Source of the DNA: Hyphomicrobiales bacterium
GTDB lineage: Bacteria > Pseudomonadota > Alphaproteobacteria > Rhizobiales > JAJFHB01
DNA length: 64,000 bases
Reading direction: 5' to 3'
NCBI GenBank assembly: GCA_021775755.1
Contig: JAJFHE010000052.1
Location: forward strand, 19,938-83,937
Every line of letters starts with the position of its first letter. The first letter of the stretch is position 1. The notes beneath the pieces are model-generated. The model had not been told where the DNA came from. It searched no databases and was given only the letters and a program-made list of their open reading frames with translations. Positions 25,202 to 37,489 of this stretch are shown in pieces. Position numbers and translations under genes: made by a program.

Positions 25202-25218
25202 ACCCATGTTTTATGGGT
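25202..25218. promoter_or_regulatory. Inverted repeat in the LacI/HisD-like divergent promoter
   Basis: acccat (25202-25207) and atgggt (25213-25218) flank gtttt in the 125-185 bp divergent intergenic region. It is a candidate operator, though the spacing is odd for a standard LacI site. Confidence 0.4.
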
Positions 25219-25235
25219 TTTCCAGCGAATTATGA

Positions 25236-27892
<2,657 letters not shown>

Positions 27893-27901
27893 CACCCACT
27901 C

Positions 27902-28837
27902 TCATCGCGCCGCGGCGGCAGGCGCATCATGATGGTCCGCTCCGCCAGCCGTAAGACTTCCCAGAAAGCTTTGCAGTGCCAGCGAGCGATGCCGGCGCTG
28001 GCGGGTTATGGCTGTGATCTGTACTTCGTAGGCAAACTGGCCGGCGCCCAGCGCCCGCATCGCGCCGCTGTCGACCCAGACCCGGGCATAGTAGTCGGGA
28101 AGATGGCCGATATACTCGCCCGACAGAATAAGAAACGCGATACCTTCCATCTGTGTGGCGGTGGCCGCGCTCTTTTCGGAAAACGTGACACCGCGCGGCC
28201 GCGGGTGAAACGTGAAGCCCCGGTCGACATAGGCGCAGTTTTCAAGACGTGCCGGCGAGACATCCGCGTCCGGCGCATCGAAAAGCTCATGGCTGCGCCC
28301 GCAATAAAGCATGAGCGTTTCGGCCTGCAGCGGAAAATAGTCGAACATCGAGATCGTCTGGTGGTGCGCCAGGATGCCCAGATGAATTCGGCCGTCGTCG
28401 ATTTGCTGCTCGATTTCAGGTGGCGACATCACCTGAATGCGAACATGCACATCCGAAGACAGGGCACGCAGTTCGCGGAGCGCGCGGGCAAGCTGAAACT
28501 GCTCGTCAAGGATCATGCCGTCGACGATGCCGATATTGAGCTGGCCGGTCACGTGATGCTGAATTGCCGAAAGCTCGGACCTGAAGTCCTCAAGTTGCGC
28601 AAAAATCGACATTGTGGCGTCAAACGCCCGCTTGCCGCGCTCGGTCAGCGAAAAGCCGCGCCGGCCGCGCTGGCACAGGCGAAATCCGAGCCGGCTTTCA
28701 AGTTCCGCCATGTGGCGGCTGATTGCCGGTCCGCCGATCTTCAGTTCCGCGTCGGCGGCGGCGAAACCGCCGTGGCGAACAACGCAGGAAAAAACCTGCA
28801 GCAGCCTCAGGTCGACATTCGATATCTGGTTCAGCAC
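27902..28837 (-). CDS. LysR-family transcriptional regulator
   Basis: From the GTG at 28837 the protein is 311 aa, normal for LysR. The helix-turn-helix (LRLLQVFSCVVRHGGFAAADAELKIGGPAISRHMAELESRLG) covers about residues 9-50 and the effector domain about 85-290. A TATAAT box at about 28874 (minus strand) fits this start better than the longer frame that begins at 28903. It is divergent from the ureohydrolase gene, its probable target. Confidence 0.88.
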   Translation of the reverse strand: MLNQISNVDLRLLQVFSCVVRHGGFAAADAELKIGGPAISRHMAELESRLGFRLCQRGRRGFSLTERGKRAFDATMSIFAQLEDFRSELSAIQHHVTGQLNIGIVDGMILDEQFQLARALRELRALSSDVHVRIQVMSPPEIEQQIDDGRIHLGILAHHQTISMFDYFPLQAETLMLYCGRSHELFDAPDADVSPARLENCAYVDRGFTFHPRPRGVTFSEKSAATATQMEGIAFLILSGEYIGHLPDYYARVWVDSGAMRALGAGQFAYEVQITAITRQRRHRSLALQSFLGSLTAGGADHHDAPAAAAR

Positions 28838-28975
28838 GGTGCGGTCTCGCGCGGTCGTTGCCGGGATTTCATTATATGCGAAAATGCGCAAGCAAGCGTA
28901 CACAATATGTCATTTATTGCATGTGAAAGGCATGCGAAGTTGGCTCCAGTTACAAACAGTACTCAGAAAGCCCGG

Positions 28976-29977
28976 ATGCGCGACGAACATGCGCCAGACA
29001 GTGAGCGCCTGAAACCGCTTGAGAGCGAGGTCGTGCCGCGCTATGCGGAAATCGCCACGTTTATGCGCCTGCCCCACGTGCCGCTCGGCGACACGCGCGG
29101 CCGCGTCGACATCGGGCTTATCGGCGTACCCTGGGATGGCGGCACGACAAACCGCCCCGGTGCCCGCCATGGTCCGCGCCAGGTCCGTGAAATGTCCTCG
29201 CTGATACGGCGGTACCATCATGCCACCGGCATTATGCCGTTTGACCTGTGCCAATGTGCCGATCTTGGCGACGCGCCGGTTAATCCGGTTGACTTGATGG
29301 ATGCGCTTGAACGCGTTGGCCGGTATTATCGCGACGTCGCCGCCGCCGGCATCGTGCCGCTGACGGCAGGCGGCGATCATCTCATTTCTTTGCCGATCCT
29401 GCGGTCGCTGGGCCGCGATGCGCCGGTCGGCATGATCCAGATCGATGCCCATACCGATACCTGGGACAAGTATTTTGGCGATAGCGAATATACCCATGGG
29501 ACACCGTTTCGCCGTGCCATTGAGGAGGGGATCCTTGATCCGAAGCGGACCGTTCAGATCGGCATTCGCGGCGGTCTTTACGGTGCCGGCGACAAGGCAT
29601 GGGGACTGGAACAGGGCATCCGCGTCATCGAAATCGAAGAGTTTTTCGATCTCGGCGTCGATGCGGTCATCGCCGAGGCGCGCCGGGTGGCCGGCGATGG
29701 GGAGACCTATGTGTCATTCGACATCGACGGCCTCGACCCGGTGTTTGCACCGGGCACCGGAACGCCGGAGGTCGGCGGCCTGATGACCCATGACGCGCAG
29801 CGGTTGTTACGCGGCTTTCGCGGCCTCAATCTCGTCGGCGCGGACGTGGTGGAGGTGTCGCCGCCATTCGACCCCTCAGGTAACACCGCGCTCGTCGGCG
29901 CCACAATGATGTTTGAAATTTTGTGTGTTCTGGCCGAAGCGGTCTCGGCCCGAAAGTGCAATAGGGCAACGAATTAG
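28976..29977 (+). CDS. Agmatinase/ureohydrolase family protein
   Basis: The 333-aa protein belongs to the arginase-agmatinase family, which removes urea from guanidino compounds using two Mn2+ ions. Metal-binding motifs are complete: GGDHLISLP, IDAHTDTWD and SFDIDGLDPVFAPGTGTPEVGG. The neighbourhood (divergent LysR, betaine-type transporter, amine oxidation and HisD-like genes) suggests a guanidino substrate other than agmatine. The start ATG is chosen because homologous length begins there; the upstream frame overlaps the LysR promoter. Confidence 0.88.
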   Translation: MRDEHAPDSERLKPLESEVVPRYAEIATFMRLPHVPLGDTRGRVDIGLIGVPWDGGTTNRPGARHGPRQVREMSSLIRRYHHATGIMPFDLCQCADLGDAPVNPVDLMDALERVGRYYRDVAAAGIVPLTAGGDHLISLPILRSLGRDAPVGMIQIDAHTDTWDKYFGDSEYTHGTPFRRAIEEGILDPKRTVQIGIRGGLYGAGDKAWGLEQGIRVIEIEEFFDLGVDAVIAEARRVAGDGETYVSFDIDGLDPVFAPGTGTPEVGGLMTHDAQRLLRGFRGLNLVGADVVEVSPPFDPSGNTALVGATMMFEILCVLAEAVSARKCNRATN

Positions 29978-30064
29978 GACCGCAATCTGGGAGGAACCTG
30001 GGAAACAAGAACTCTCACCCCTCGTTCCAATATGTTGAAGTGAAGGCAAAATGGGAGGAAATCC

Positions 30065-31024
30065 ATGAAAAAACCCTTCAAAACCCTTGTCGCCGGTGCC
30101 ATAGGGCTCATGGCGGCAATGACCGGCGCACAAGCCGCCGACGTTGTCATTGGCGTGCCGAACTGGCCGTCCGTACGCGTCACCGCGCATGTGCTTAAAG
30201 TCATTATGGAAGAAAACCTCGGTCTCGACGTGTCCCTTCAGGAAGGCACCAATCCGGTGATTTTCGAAGCCATGGACCGTGGTTCCATGCAGGTGCACCC
30301 CGAGGTCTGGTTGCCGAACCAGAACAACCTCAACAACACCTACGTCTCCGAGCGCGGCACGGTTGCCATGAATTCCTATGGCATTCCCGCGTTTCAGGGC
30401 CTGTGCGTCAACAAGTTCGCAGCCGACGAACATGGCGTCACGTCGATCTACGATCTAACCGACCCCGACAAGGCCGCTCTGTTCGACACCAATGGCGATG
30501 GCCGCGGTGAAGTTTGGATCGGTGCATCGGGTTGGGCTTCGACCAATGTCGAGAAGGTTCGTGCCCAGAGCTATGGTTACGTTGAGACCATGGAACTGAT
30601 GGAAATGGACGAAACACTGGCGCTTGCAGCCGTTGATGCTGCTGTGGCGGCCAGCAAGCCGATCGTCTTCTTCTGCTACACACCGCACCACATGTTTGCG
30701 CTGCATGAGTTGGTCGTTCTCGAAGAGCCGGCCCACGATCCCGCGACCTGGAATATGATTCAGCCGACCGACGATCCCGACTGGCTCGCCAAGTCGAAGG
30801 CGGAAACCGCATGGGATCTCGCATATCTGCACATCCATTTCGCCAAGGAACTGGAGACCTCGCAGCCCGAAGCCGCGGCTCTGCTGTCAAGTGTCAAGCT
30901 CGACACCGACACGGTCAGCGCCATGACTTTCGCGCTCGTGGTTGAGAAGCAGGATCCCGCTGAATTCGCTGCCCAGTGGGTAGCGGACAATCAGGATCAG
31001 GTTTCGGCCTGGCTCGGTCAGTAA
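30065..31024 (+). CDS. proX: Glycine betaine/proline-type substrate-binding protein
   Basis: The 319-aa periplasmic protein of the OpuAC/ProX family has a signal peptide (MKKPFKTLVAGAIGLMAAMTG, cleavage after AQA). VVIGVPNWPSVRVTAHVLKVI is typical. Trp and Tyr residues for an aromatic cation box are present (VWLPNQNN, SGWAST, FFCYTPHHMF). AGGAGG-like sequence precedes the ATG. It binds a quaternary amine or related osmolyte for the ABC system that follows. The exact ligand is not given by sequence. Confidence 0.88.
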   Translation: MKKPFKTLVAGAIGLMAAMTGAQAADVVIGVPNWPSVRVTAHVLKVIMEENLGLDVSLQEGTNPVIFEAMDRGSMQVHPEVWLPNQNNLNNTYVSERGTVAMNSYGIPAFQGLCVNKFAADEHGVTSIYDLTDPDKAALFDTNGDGRGEVWIGASGWASTNVEKVRAQSYGYVETMELMEMDETLALAAVDAAVAASKPIVFFCYTPHHMFALHELVVLEEPAHDPATWNMIQPTDDPDWLAKSKAETAWDLAYLHIHFAKELETSQPEAAALLSSVKLDTDTVSAMTFALVVEKQDPAEFAAQWVADNQDQVSAWLGQ

Positions 31025-31040
31025 GAGACCGGACAAACAC

Positions 31041-31066
31041 GCGGCGGGGCAGTTATGCCCCGCCGC
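31041..31066 (+). terminator. Strong hairpin between proX and proV (attenuator)
   Basis: A perfect 11-bp stem gcggcggggca/tgccccgccgc has a gtta loop and no T-tract. Placed between the binding-protein gene and the ATPase gene, it may stabilise proX mRNA or limit read-through, giving more binding protein than membrane parts. Confidence 0.7.
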
Positions 31067-31184
31067 AACCTCGCTGCTTCCGCCGTGCGCGCACCTGACC
31101 TTGCGCAAACGACAGACAGCATCACCGGTCCCGCCACAAGGGTCCGGTCAAAAAAAACGGGGATATAAGGGGAGGACGGTTTCA

Positions 31185-32231
31185 ATGGAAGATGCGGTCA
31201 TTCGTCTCGAAGGCGTCTGGAAGATCTTCGGCGATCAGTCGAAGGAAGCCATGGCGGCCATCGAATCAGAAGGGCTCGGCAAGGCGGAAGTACTGGAGCG
31301 CTATCAATGCGTTGTCGGCATCGCGGATGTCTCCTTCGAAGTCGCCAAAGGCGAAGTGTTTTGTATCATGGGGTTGTCCGGCAGTGGAAAATCCACTCTG
31401 GTGCGCCACCTGAACCGCCTGATCGAACCCACCGCCGGACGCATTCAGGTGCTCGATGCCAACGTATCGGAACTCTCCGAAACCGATCTTAGAGCCATGC
31501 GCGCCAAGGACATCGGCATGGTGTTTCAGCATATGGCGCTGATGCCGCACCGATCCGTACGCGACAATGTTGCGTTTCCACTCGAAGTGCGCGGCGAACC
31601 GAAATTCAAACGCTGGGAGATTTCGCAGCACGCGCTCTCGCTCGTCAATCTTGACGGCTATGAGGACAGGTTGCCGAAAGAGCTCTCCGGCGGTATGCAG
31701 CAGCGCGTCGGTCTCGCCCGCGCGCTGGCCAGTGATCCAGCCGTGCTTTTGATGGACGAGCCCTTCAGCGCACTCGACCCGTTGATCCGCCGCCAGTTGC
31801 AGGCACAATTCCTCGATCTCACCAAGCGGCTGCAGAAGACCACTGTCTTCATCACACACGACCTCGACGAAGCGATCCGTATCGGCGACCGTATCGCCAT
31901 CATGAAGGATGGCCGCATCGTGCAGATCGGCACACCGGAAGAGATTGTCATCAATCCGGCTGACGAATATGTCGCCGATTTCGTGCAGGATATTTCCAAG
32001 CTGAAGCTCGTTTTCGCACACTCCGTCATGGCGAATATCAAGGGATACAAGTCGGAGAACGGAGTGAATCTCGATGATGCGCCGCGCGTTACCGAAGACC
32101 GCGATCTCGATCATCTGATCGATGTTTCCGTCACCACCGATCTGCCTATCGTCGTCACCGATCAGGCGGGCAAGGATATCGGCGTTGTAACAAAATCGAT
32201 GCTGCTCAAGGGCATCCAGGGGGGCAAGTAG
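31185..32231 (+). CDS. proV: Glycine betaine/proline ABC transporter ATPase
   Basis: The 348-aa ATPase has Walker A GLSGSGKSTLVRHLNRL, signature LSGGMQQRVGLARAL, Walker B VLLMDEPFSALDP and the switch His in FITHDLDEA. The N-terminal part (FGDQSKEAMAAIESEGLGKAE) and the C-terminal CBS-like remainder are typical of ProV/OpuAA. I chose the ATG at 31185 (MEDAVIRLEGVWKIF) with GGGGAGG upstream; an upstream in-frame ATG lacks homology. It abuts proW. Confidence 0.92.
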   Translation: MEDAVIRLEGVWKIFGDQSKEAMAAIESEGLGKAEVLERYQCVVGIADVSFEVAKGEVFCIMGLSGSGKSTLVRHLNRLIEPTAGRIQVLDANVSELSETDLRAMRAKDIGMVFQHMALMPHRSVRDNVAFPLEVRGEPKFKRWEISQHALSLVNLDGYEDRLPKELSGGMQQRVGLARALASDPAVLLMDEPFSALDPLIRRQLQAQFLDLTKRLQKTTVFITHDLDEAIRIGDRIAIMKDGRIVQIGTPEEIVINPADEYVADFVQDISKLKLVFAHSVMANIKGYKSENGVNLDDAPRVTEDRDLDHLIDVSVTTDLPIVVTDQAGKDIGVVTKSMLLKGIQGGK

Positions 32232-33758
32232 ATGGCAACCGAAACTTCAAATACCCCATCGCAGGAACTCGTCGAATCCATTGAAACCTTCGCCGGCCAG
32301 AACGGCCCTTACTATGCCCGCGAGTTCGTCAAGATACAGAGCGCCAAAGGGCTTCCCCGGTCGTTCAACCCGACAGCGGCGCTGCTCGGACCCGTATGGG
32401 CAGCGGCGCGTGGTCTGTGGGGCTATTTCTGGGTCTTCGCTATTATAAACCTGTTTGCACTCGTGCAGGTGGGCCGCGGTCTGTGGGGCGATCTCGGTGC
32501 GGACAAACTCGCCAAGGCGACCCGGCTGACAGCGAAATCGGATGAGATGGCGCAACGCGCCATCGACGCGCTTGCAGCCGGTACCTCCAACGCAGAAGCG
32601 CTGCAGCGCAACTCCGACAATCTCGCCAAGGCCGCGCAGCGCGCCCTGGAGGCTGCCGAGCAGGCCGCCGCCGGCGCGACGACGGTGCTGATTTTCGGCA
32701 TCATCCTGGTCCTCATCATCATGGCCGTGCAGGGTTATACATCCAACATGGCCTATGAGCAGAAATACGGCCGCTGGCGTATCGACAAGTCCGAAGGCTC
32801 CGGCGTCAACATGAAAGACATCATCTTCGGCATCGTCATGATCGTCATCATGTATCCGCTGACGCTCTACCGCTTTACGGTCTCCCGGCCGATGGAAAAT
32901 CTGGTGACATTCCCGGCAAACAAGGATCTTTTCAACGCCGTTGCGGAGAATTTGGAAGGCTGGTTCGATTACATCGCCGTCCAGGGCGCGGATGTTTTCG
33001 ACGGTGTCACCGCGACGATCCGGGCCTTGCTTGACGGCCTCGAAACGGTGCTCGTCGGCACGCCTTGGCCGGTGACCTTCCTGGTGATCGTCGTGCTCGC
33101 ATGGCGTCTCGCCGGTCCGCGCGTTGCCATATTTACCATCGCCGCGCTCGCCTATCTGGCGTTCCTCGGTTATTGGGAAAAGAGTATGGCCACCGTCGCG
33201 CTGCTTGGTGCGGCAGCGGTTCTCTGCGTCGTCATCGGTATCCCGATCGGCATCTGGTGCGCCAAGAACAAGAACGCCTACACGGTGGTGCGCCCGATCC
33301 TCGATTTCATGCAGACCATGCCGGCCTTCGTTTATCTGATACCGGTCATCGCCTTCTTCGGCACCGGCAAGCCGCCTGGCATTCTCGCCACCATAATTTT
33401 CGGCATGCCGCCGGTCGTGCGCCTGACGGCGCTCGGCATCAAGGGCGTTCCGGAATCGATCAAGGAAGCGGCCATCGCGTTCGGCTGCACCAAGCGCAAG
33501 CTGCTCTTCGATGTCGAAATCCCGCTGGCGCTTCCGTCCATCATGACCGGTGTCAACCAGACCATCTTGATGTGTCTGTCCATGGTGGTGATCGCGTCGC
33601 TGATCGGCGCCGAGGGGCTCGGCTCCGACGTGCTGGTTGCGCTGCAGTATGCGTCCAAGGGCACAGGGCTGCTCGCGGGTCTCGCGATCCTGTTCTGCGC
33701 CATGATCATCGACCGCATCGTGCAGGGCCGCTTCGTGCGCGAAGACGACGGCAGGTAA
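32232..33758 (+). CDS. proW: Glycine betaine/proline ABC permease with long N-terminal extension
   Basis: The 508-aa protein is well over the usual 280-350. The C-terminal half is the ProW permease (GIPIGIWCAKNKNAYTVVRPILDFMQTMPAFVYLIPVIAFFG; EAA-like loop IKEAAIAFGCTKRKLLFDVEIPLALPSIMTG). The first 200 residues add a DUF2628-like segment (FNPTAALLGPVWAAARGLWGYFWVF), a helical stretch rich in A, K and N, and extra membrane helices. The start follows the proV stop directly. The extension could sense osmolarity or assemble the complex; that is inference. Confidence 0.9.
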   Translation: MATETSNTPSQELVESIETFAGQNGPYYAREFVKIQSAKGLPRSFNPTAALLGPVWAAARGLWGYFWVFAIINLFALVQVGRGLWGDLGADKLAKATRLTAKSDEMAQRAIDALAAGTSNAEALQRNSDNLAKAAQRALEAAEQAAAGATTVLIFGIILVLIIMAVQGYTSNMAYEQKYGRWRIDKSEGSGVNMKDIIFGIVMIVIMYPLTLYRFTVSRPMENLVTFPANKDLFNAVAENLEGWFDYIAVQGADVFDGVTATIRALLDGLETVLVGTPWPVTFLVIVVLAWRLAGPRVAIFTIAALAYLAFLGYWEKSMATVALLGAAAVLCVVIGIPIGIWCAKNKNAYTVVRPILDFMQTMPAFVYLIPVIAFFGTGKPPGILATIIFGMPPVVRLTALGIKGVPESIKEAAIAFGCTKRKLLFDVEIPLALPSIMTGVNQTILMCLSMVVIASLIGAEGLGSDVLVALQYASKGTGLLAGLAILFCAMIIDRIVQGRFVREDDGR

Positions 33759-33799
33759 ACGCACGAACAAAAGTTCTATCCTCCCGATAGGGAAACTTC

Positions 33800-33844
33800 G
33801 GCGGTGTCGGGCAAAGCGAAAGCCCCGCACCGCCGCTCTTTTTT
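33800..33844 (+). terminator. Rho-independent terminator of proXVW
   Basis: Stem ggcggtg...caccgcc with an inner cggg/cccg pairing is followed by ctctttttt, 42 bases after the proW stop. Confidence 0.7.
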
Positions 33845-33897
33845 CGGGGCGGGCCGGTGACACAAGAAGACGGTGAAAGGGTCTATAGCCTTTGCGG

Positions 33898-34410
33898 CTA
33901 TCTCAGGGAGCCGCACGCCTGCTCTTTCAGGCTTTCAACATAGAACTCCGGGATCCACGAATCGTTTATGCACGAGCACGATGAGCGCACACCGTTTGTA
34001 ACCACAACATGACACTGAACGCTGCCGATTTTGCTGGCCAGGAGGTAGCTGCTTCCCAACACAACCGTTGCATAAACCAGCCATGTGAGGGCTGTGCTGA
34101 GAACGATGCCTCCGGCGGTCTCCGTCGCCGCGGAACCTGCGGCCACTTCGGCGGTACCGGCAACCGCACCGGCCCCTGCCGCGACCTCGCCTGCGCCTGC
34201 CGTAACCTCAGCCGCCTGCACGAGAACGGCTCGCGTCGCCTGCCCGACCGCTGGATTGTTGGCGAGTTTGGTGACAAGCCCGGAAAATTGCGATCCGCTC
34301 CATTGAACGCCGACCGCCTCCATGGCCATGATGGGGGACATGCCGTCCTGAACGATCAGGCGCGCGACCGCAATGACCTGTCTTTCCGCTACTGAAATCC
34401 ATGTAGCCAT
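33898..34410 (-). CDS. Ala/Gly-rich hypothetical protein with one membrane segment
   Basis: The 170-aa product begins MATWISVAERQVIAVARLIVQDG, continues through a long Ala/Gly/Val low-complexity helix (about 60-105), a hydrophobic segment (VLSTALTWLVYATVVLGSSYLLA, about 103-125) and a cysteine-bearing tail (CSCINDSW). Function unknown. An AAGGAGA motif stands before the ATG. It opens the degenerate islet between proW and murA. Confidence 0.5.
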   Translation of the reverse strand: MATWISVAERQVIAVARLIVQDGMSPIMAMEAVGVQWSGSQFSGLVTKLANNPAVGQATRAVLVQAAEVTAGAGEVAAGAGAVAGTAEVAAGSAATETAGGIVLSTALTWLVYATVVLGSSYLLASKIGSVQCHVVVTNGVRSSCSCINDSWIPEFYVESLKEQACGSLR

Positions 34411-35267
34411 GGCTCAGTCTCCTTAGCGTGAGCGGCTCGGTCCGAAAAGGACACTGCCGAGCCGGACGTCGAACTCAAGCCGGGAGAATAACACGGTACG
34501 AGACCACCGCGATCGTGCACTTTGGAACACTGACGCGTGAAGGCGCACACATGCCCAATTTGTGGGCGCTGGAAATCACCAGAGACACCGACGCGCGCAG
34601 ATCCATCGCCATGAAATGCGCATGTACATCGGTTGGATTGCCCGGGAAGTGCGATGTGAAGACATCAACAGGGTGGAGCCCGCACCGTTGCGTGCCACTC
34701 TGCCAGCCACCTTTTCCTGCATGGGGCTTTGCCGATCATCCAGGCCACTCGATGGACGCACAAAGGCGTAAAACAGAATTATCCCCTTCGCCTGGGCGAC
34801 AGCACAGTGGGTCAATGGTGATCAATTTGGATTGGGCAATGCTCGATGTACCGTGTCACGCGCAACGATGAGTGCCGAAGGCCGAAAGGAGTTCGCTCCC
34901 TTGGATCATCGACCAAATCGCACACGAACGACACAAGACCGTCGATGACCTCTCGCAGGTTACACCGACAAACCACAGATTTGGACAACGGAAGCACAGT
35001 GCCAACATCACAGCGTCAATCAATGTCATCCGGGAGATATCGGCTTAAACAGTTGTCCGAATCAGCGAAACCGCTTCAGAGACATATATGTTGTATGAAG
35101 ACGTATGACCGACGGTGAATTTATCCAACATCTCAATGGGTTAAAAAGGATCGGCCGAATGAAACTGGATTTACCTCTTTGAAATAATAATTGTCGAGTT
35201 GAACCCTAAGTAATATTGGATGACTGTAAATATGAACCACATACTCTGCGGAACTAGGGCCCTAACC
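34411..35267. other. Intergenic stretch without supported genes
   Basis: Several frames are open here on both strands, but none has family-like sequence, a start with a ribosome binding site or consistent codon use. Base composition falls from GC-rich to AT-rich along the stretch, which marks the entry into the islet. Confidence 0.5.
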
Positions 35268-36047
35268 ATGAGATCACGCACCTTCCAGACGTTTATATTG
35301 TTGTTGATCGCTGGGTTTCTACAAACATTTTCAGTCGCTTCCGCTCAACAGATTCCCAATATTCAAGATGACGCATTACGCAGTGCGATTGTTACGACAG
35401 CGGTAGAAGAACTTGGCTGGAGTCCAGAAGGGGCGCGAACGCCCAGCGCTGTTTCGGCCATTTATCTCGATGCATTTAAACGTATTTATGTTCAACATCG
35501 CGGTTGGATTGATGAATATATGACAGAAAGAAAAGGTTCTATTGTTGTTGCTACAGACTTTTCAGTAGAAGTGGTTTCATATTTAATATCGTCTGCGCAT
35601 TTTAAGAATCGGATTGTTGAATATCTCTCTTCCGGTATCCCGGACAAAATATTTCGGGCACAGGTAATACTTTTTCTGTCCGGTGAAGACCAATCGACAA
35701 TTAGTGGCGTTTTGGATGAAAATACAAAAAACGCTGCAAAATCTTATCTTCTCAGACCGAAGGGCTTGGGAGATGTATATTTTTCACCCTATCTGTCCTC
35801 TGAGGGGTTGTATATGCACACATTATCAGCACCGATAATTCGTTGGAATTTGAAAACCGGCCAAATACCTGTATTCAGCGGCTATTTTCCAGAAGGAATA
35901 GCTGACAATTTCCAGCCGGGAAAAGATATACGGCACTATCTGGATTTGGGGAATTTTTTGTCGGACGATCGGGAGTTTCACAAATATGACAATTATTTGC
36001 TCGAGATTGACTATTCAGAGGAGATCGCAATCATAAATTCATTTTGA
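35268..36047 (+). CDS. Secreted protein of unknown function (islet)
   Basis: From the ATG at 35268 the protein is 259 aa with a clear signal peptide (RTFQTFILLLIAGFLQTFSVASA, cleavage before QQIP). The mature part is mixed and AT-rich in codons, without repeats or cysteine pairs. It pairs with the secreted gene 54 bp downstream. No family recognised. Confidence 0.6.
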   Translation: MRSRTFQTFILLLIAGFLQTFSVASAQQIPNIQDDALRSAIVTTAVEELGWSPEGARTPSAVSAIYLDAFKRIYVQHRGWIDEYMTERKGSIVVATDFSVEVVSYLISSAHFKNRIVEYLSSGIPDKIFRAQVILFLSGEDQSTISGVLDENTKNAAKSYLLRPKGLGDVYFSPYLSSEGLYMHTLSAPIIRWNLKTGQIPVFSGYFPEGIADNFQPGKDIRHYLDLGNFLSDDREFHKYDNYLLEIDYSEEIAIINSF

Positions 36048-36101
36048 CAAATGTCGATTTTTGGTTTTCAGACGCGTAGTTACATGAAAGTTATTTGAAA
36101 A

Positions 36102-36884
36102 ATGAAGATATTTAGATATTTTGTGGGTACTCAATTGCACTTGGTGTGCATGATTTTTGTCGCGATGGTTTCTGCAACATCAATTGCTAATGCGCTTGAA
36201 AATATTGATAGGTGCATCGCAAACCCGCCGGCCAGCGCTTCCCATGCAAACATAAAACTTGATATTTGCCAAAAGATCTTGGAGGAACATCCGGATCATC
36301 CTGTAATTCAACTCAGGATGTATCAGGGTTTAAACCTACAGAATAATCACTTGGAATCATATCCTTGGCTACTTCGGTCAGCCCGACTCGGTAACCAGGA
36401 GGCATTATCAATACTCGAAGATCCAAAACTTTATGAAGAAGCCTATTTCTTTGGTGTCAGGCACCAAAATGGAATGCTGCTACCCAAGGAGTCGGCGGAA
36501 TATTATTATGCATTCGCACTCAGGGACCCTGATAAAACGTGGAATAGAGCGATCGTTCGGCACATCAATCAGTTGACTTCAGGTCTTGATACCAGAGACA
36601 GGCGTTATATCGCTTATGATAGATATGAAGCTCATCGAGTCGCTCGTATCCGTGACGGAGACAGCAGGCGGAGACATTTGAGATCGAACTCAGGAATGTC
36701 GGCCGGAGAGGCTTTCGTTGCTGTTATTTTTGGTGCAATTGCTTTGGACATCGCAAACAACCTGTCCGGCGTTTACGACAATGATGAAAGTGTTCGAGAA
36801 GAATTTGAAGAAGGGCAGCGCTGGATACGGGAGCAAGAAGACAACACGTGGGGCCATGTCGGTGCTTATCTCTTTGTTCAATAG
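36102..36884 (+). CDS. Secreted helical-repeat-like protein of unknown function (islet)
   Basis: The 260-aa protein has a signal peptide or anchor (about residues 12-32, LHLVCMIFVAMVSATSIANA). The segment CQKILEEHPDHPVIQLRMYQGL ... YPWLLRSARLGNQEALSIL looks like TPR/Sel1-type helices. A hydrophobic helix near 205-225 (EAFVAVIFGAIALDIA) could be a second membrane span. Same strand and AT-rich style as the preceding gene. Confidence 0.6.
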   Translation: MKIFRYFVGTQLHLVCMIFVAMVSATSIANALENIDRCIANPPASASHANIKLDICQKILEEHPDHPVIQLRMYQGLNLQNNHLESYPWLLRSARLGNQEALSILEDPKLYEEAYFFGVRHQNGMLLPKESAEYYYAFALRDPDKTWNRAIVRHINQLTSGLDTRDRRYIAYDRYEAHRVARIRDGDSRRRHLRSNSGMSAGEAFVAVIFGAIALDIANNLSGVYDNDESVREEFEEGQRWIREQEDNTWGHVGAYLFVQ

Positions 36885-37109
36885 CGTTTAGAGAGACATT
36901 CTCGCAAGGCATTATGATTAATCTGAGCCCCAATTTCCCTCTGCCTTAGTGTAGAATCTTTGGGTTCTTTTTGATGGTCTTAAGCGGCCGGAGTGCCCAT
37001 CATTTCATCCGTAATACGTGATTTCAATTGCAGGATTTCAAGCTGACCGTACATTTTACCTCGCGTTCTCCAGATGGTGCCGTGACTTGACGACGTGTTG
37101 GCGCGGTTC

Positions 37110-37232
37110 AAGTATATAAATCAGATTGTTGCCGAAGGCCGTTACGTCAGGTTCCAGATGGCAGAAGTCGATCTGTTCCGAGAAATCGTGCGGCTGATCG
37201 ATGATCTACGACGAAGACTCGTTCCGGCGTAG
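37110..37232 (+). pseudogene. C-terminal relic of an IS1380-type transposase
   Basis: The frame ending at 37230-37232 reads AEGRYVRFQMAEVDLFREI and on to LRRRLVPA. That is the usual C-terminus of IS1380-family transposases (pattern ARYVTFQ-M/L-AEV...LIDxLRPPP-A). Nothing upstream continues the match, so only about 40 codons survive. The rest of 36885-37489 shows no gene. Confidence 0.5.
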
Positions 37233-37489
37233 GCCGAGGAAACTGACGGCGGAGTTCAAACGATGGGAGGGGAGTGTCCGAATGACGACGAATGCGGTTC
37301 CGTATGGGCCACAGGGGATAACCATGAGACAGAAAACTTGCCAGACCGGAAAATACTCGCTCACGGTTCGAAGATGGAGTCTGTTCGGTTGCCATCGGGA
37401 CCGAGCTTCGAAGCTATCTGGGAAATGTGGGTTTGAGAAACTCTTGGACTAATACCTAGTTATTTTGAGACAATAAGGAGACTACGGCT

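Noticed and set aside
32247..33863. Long antisense frame over proW
   Set aside because: Low-complexity R/D/H-rich translation typical of a shadow of a GC-rich gene.
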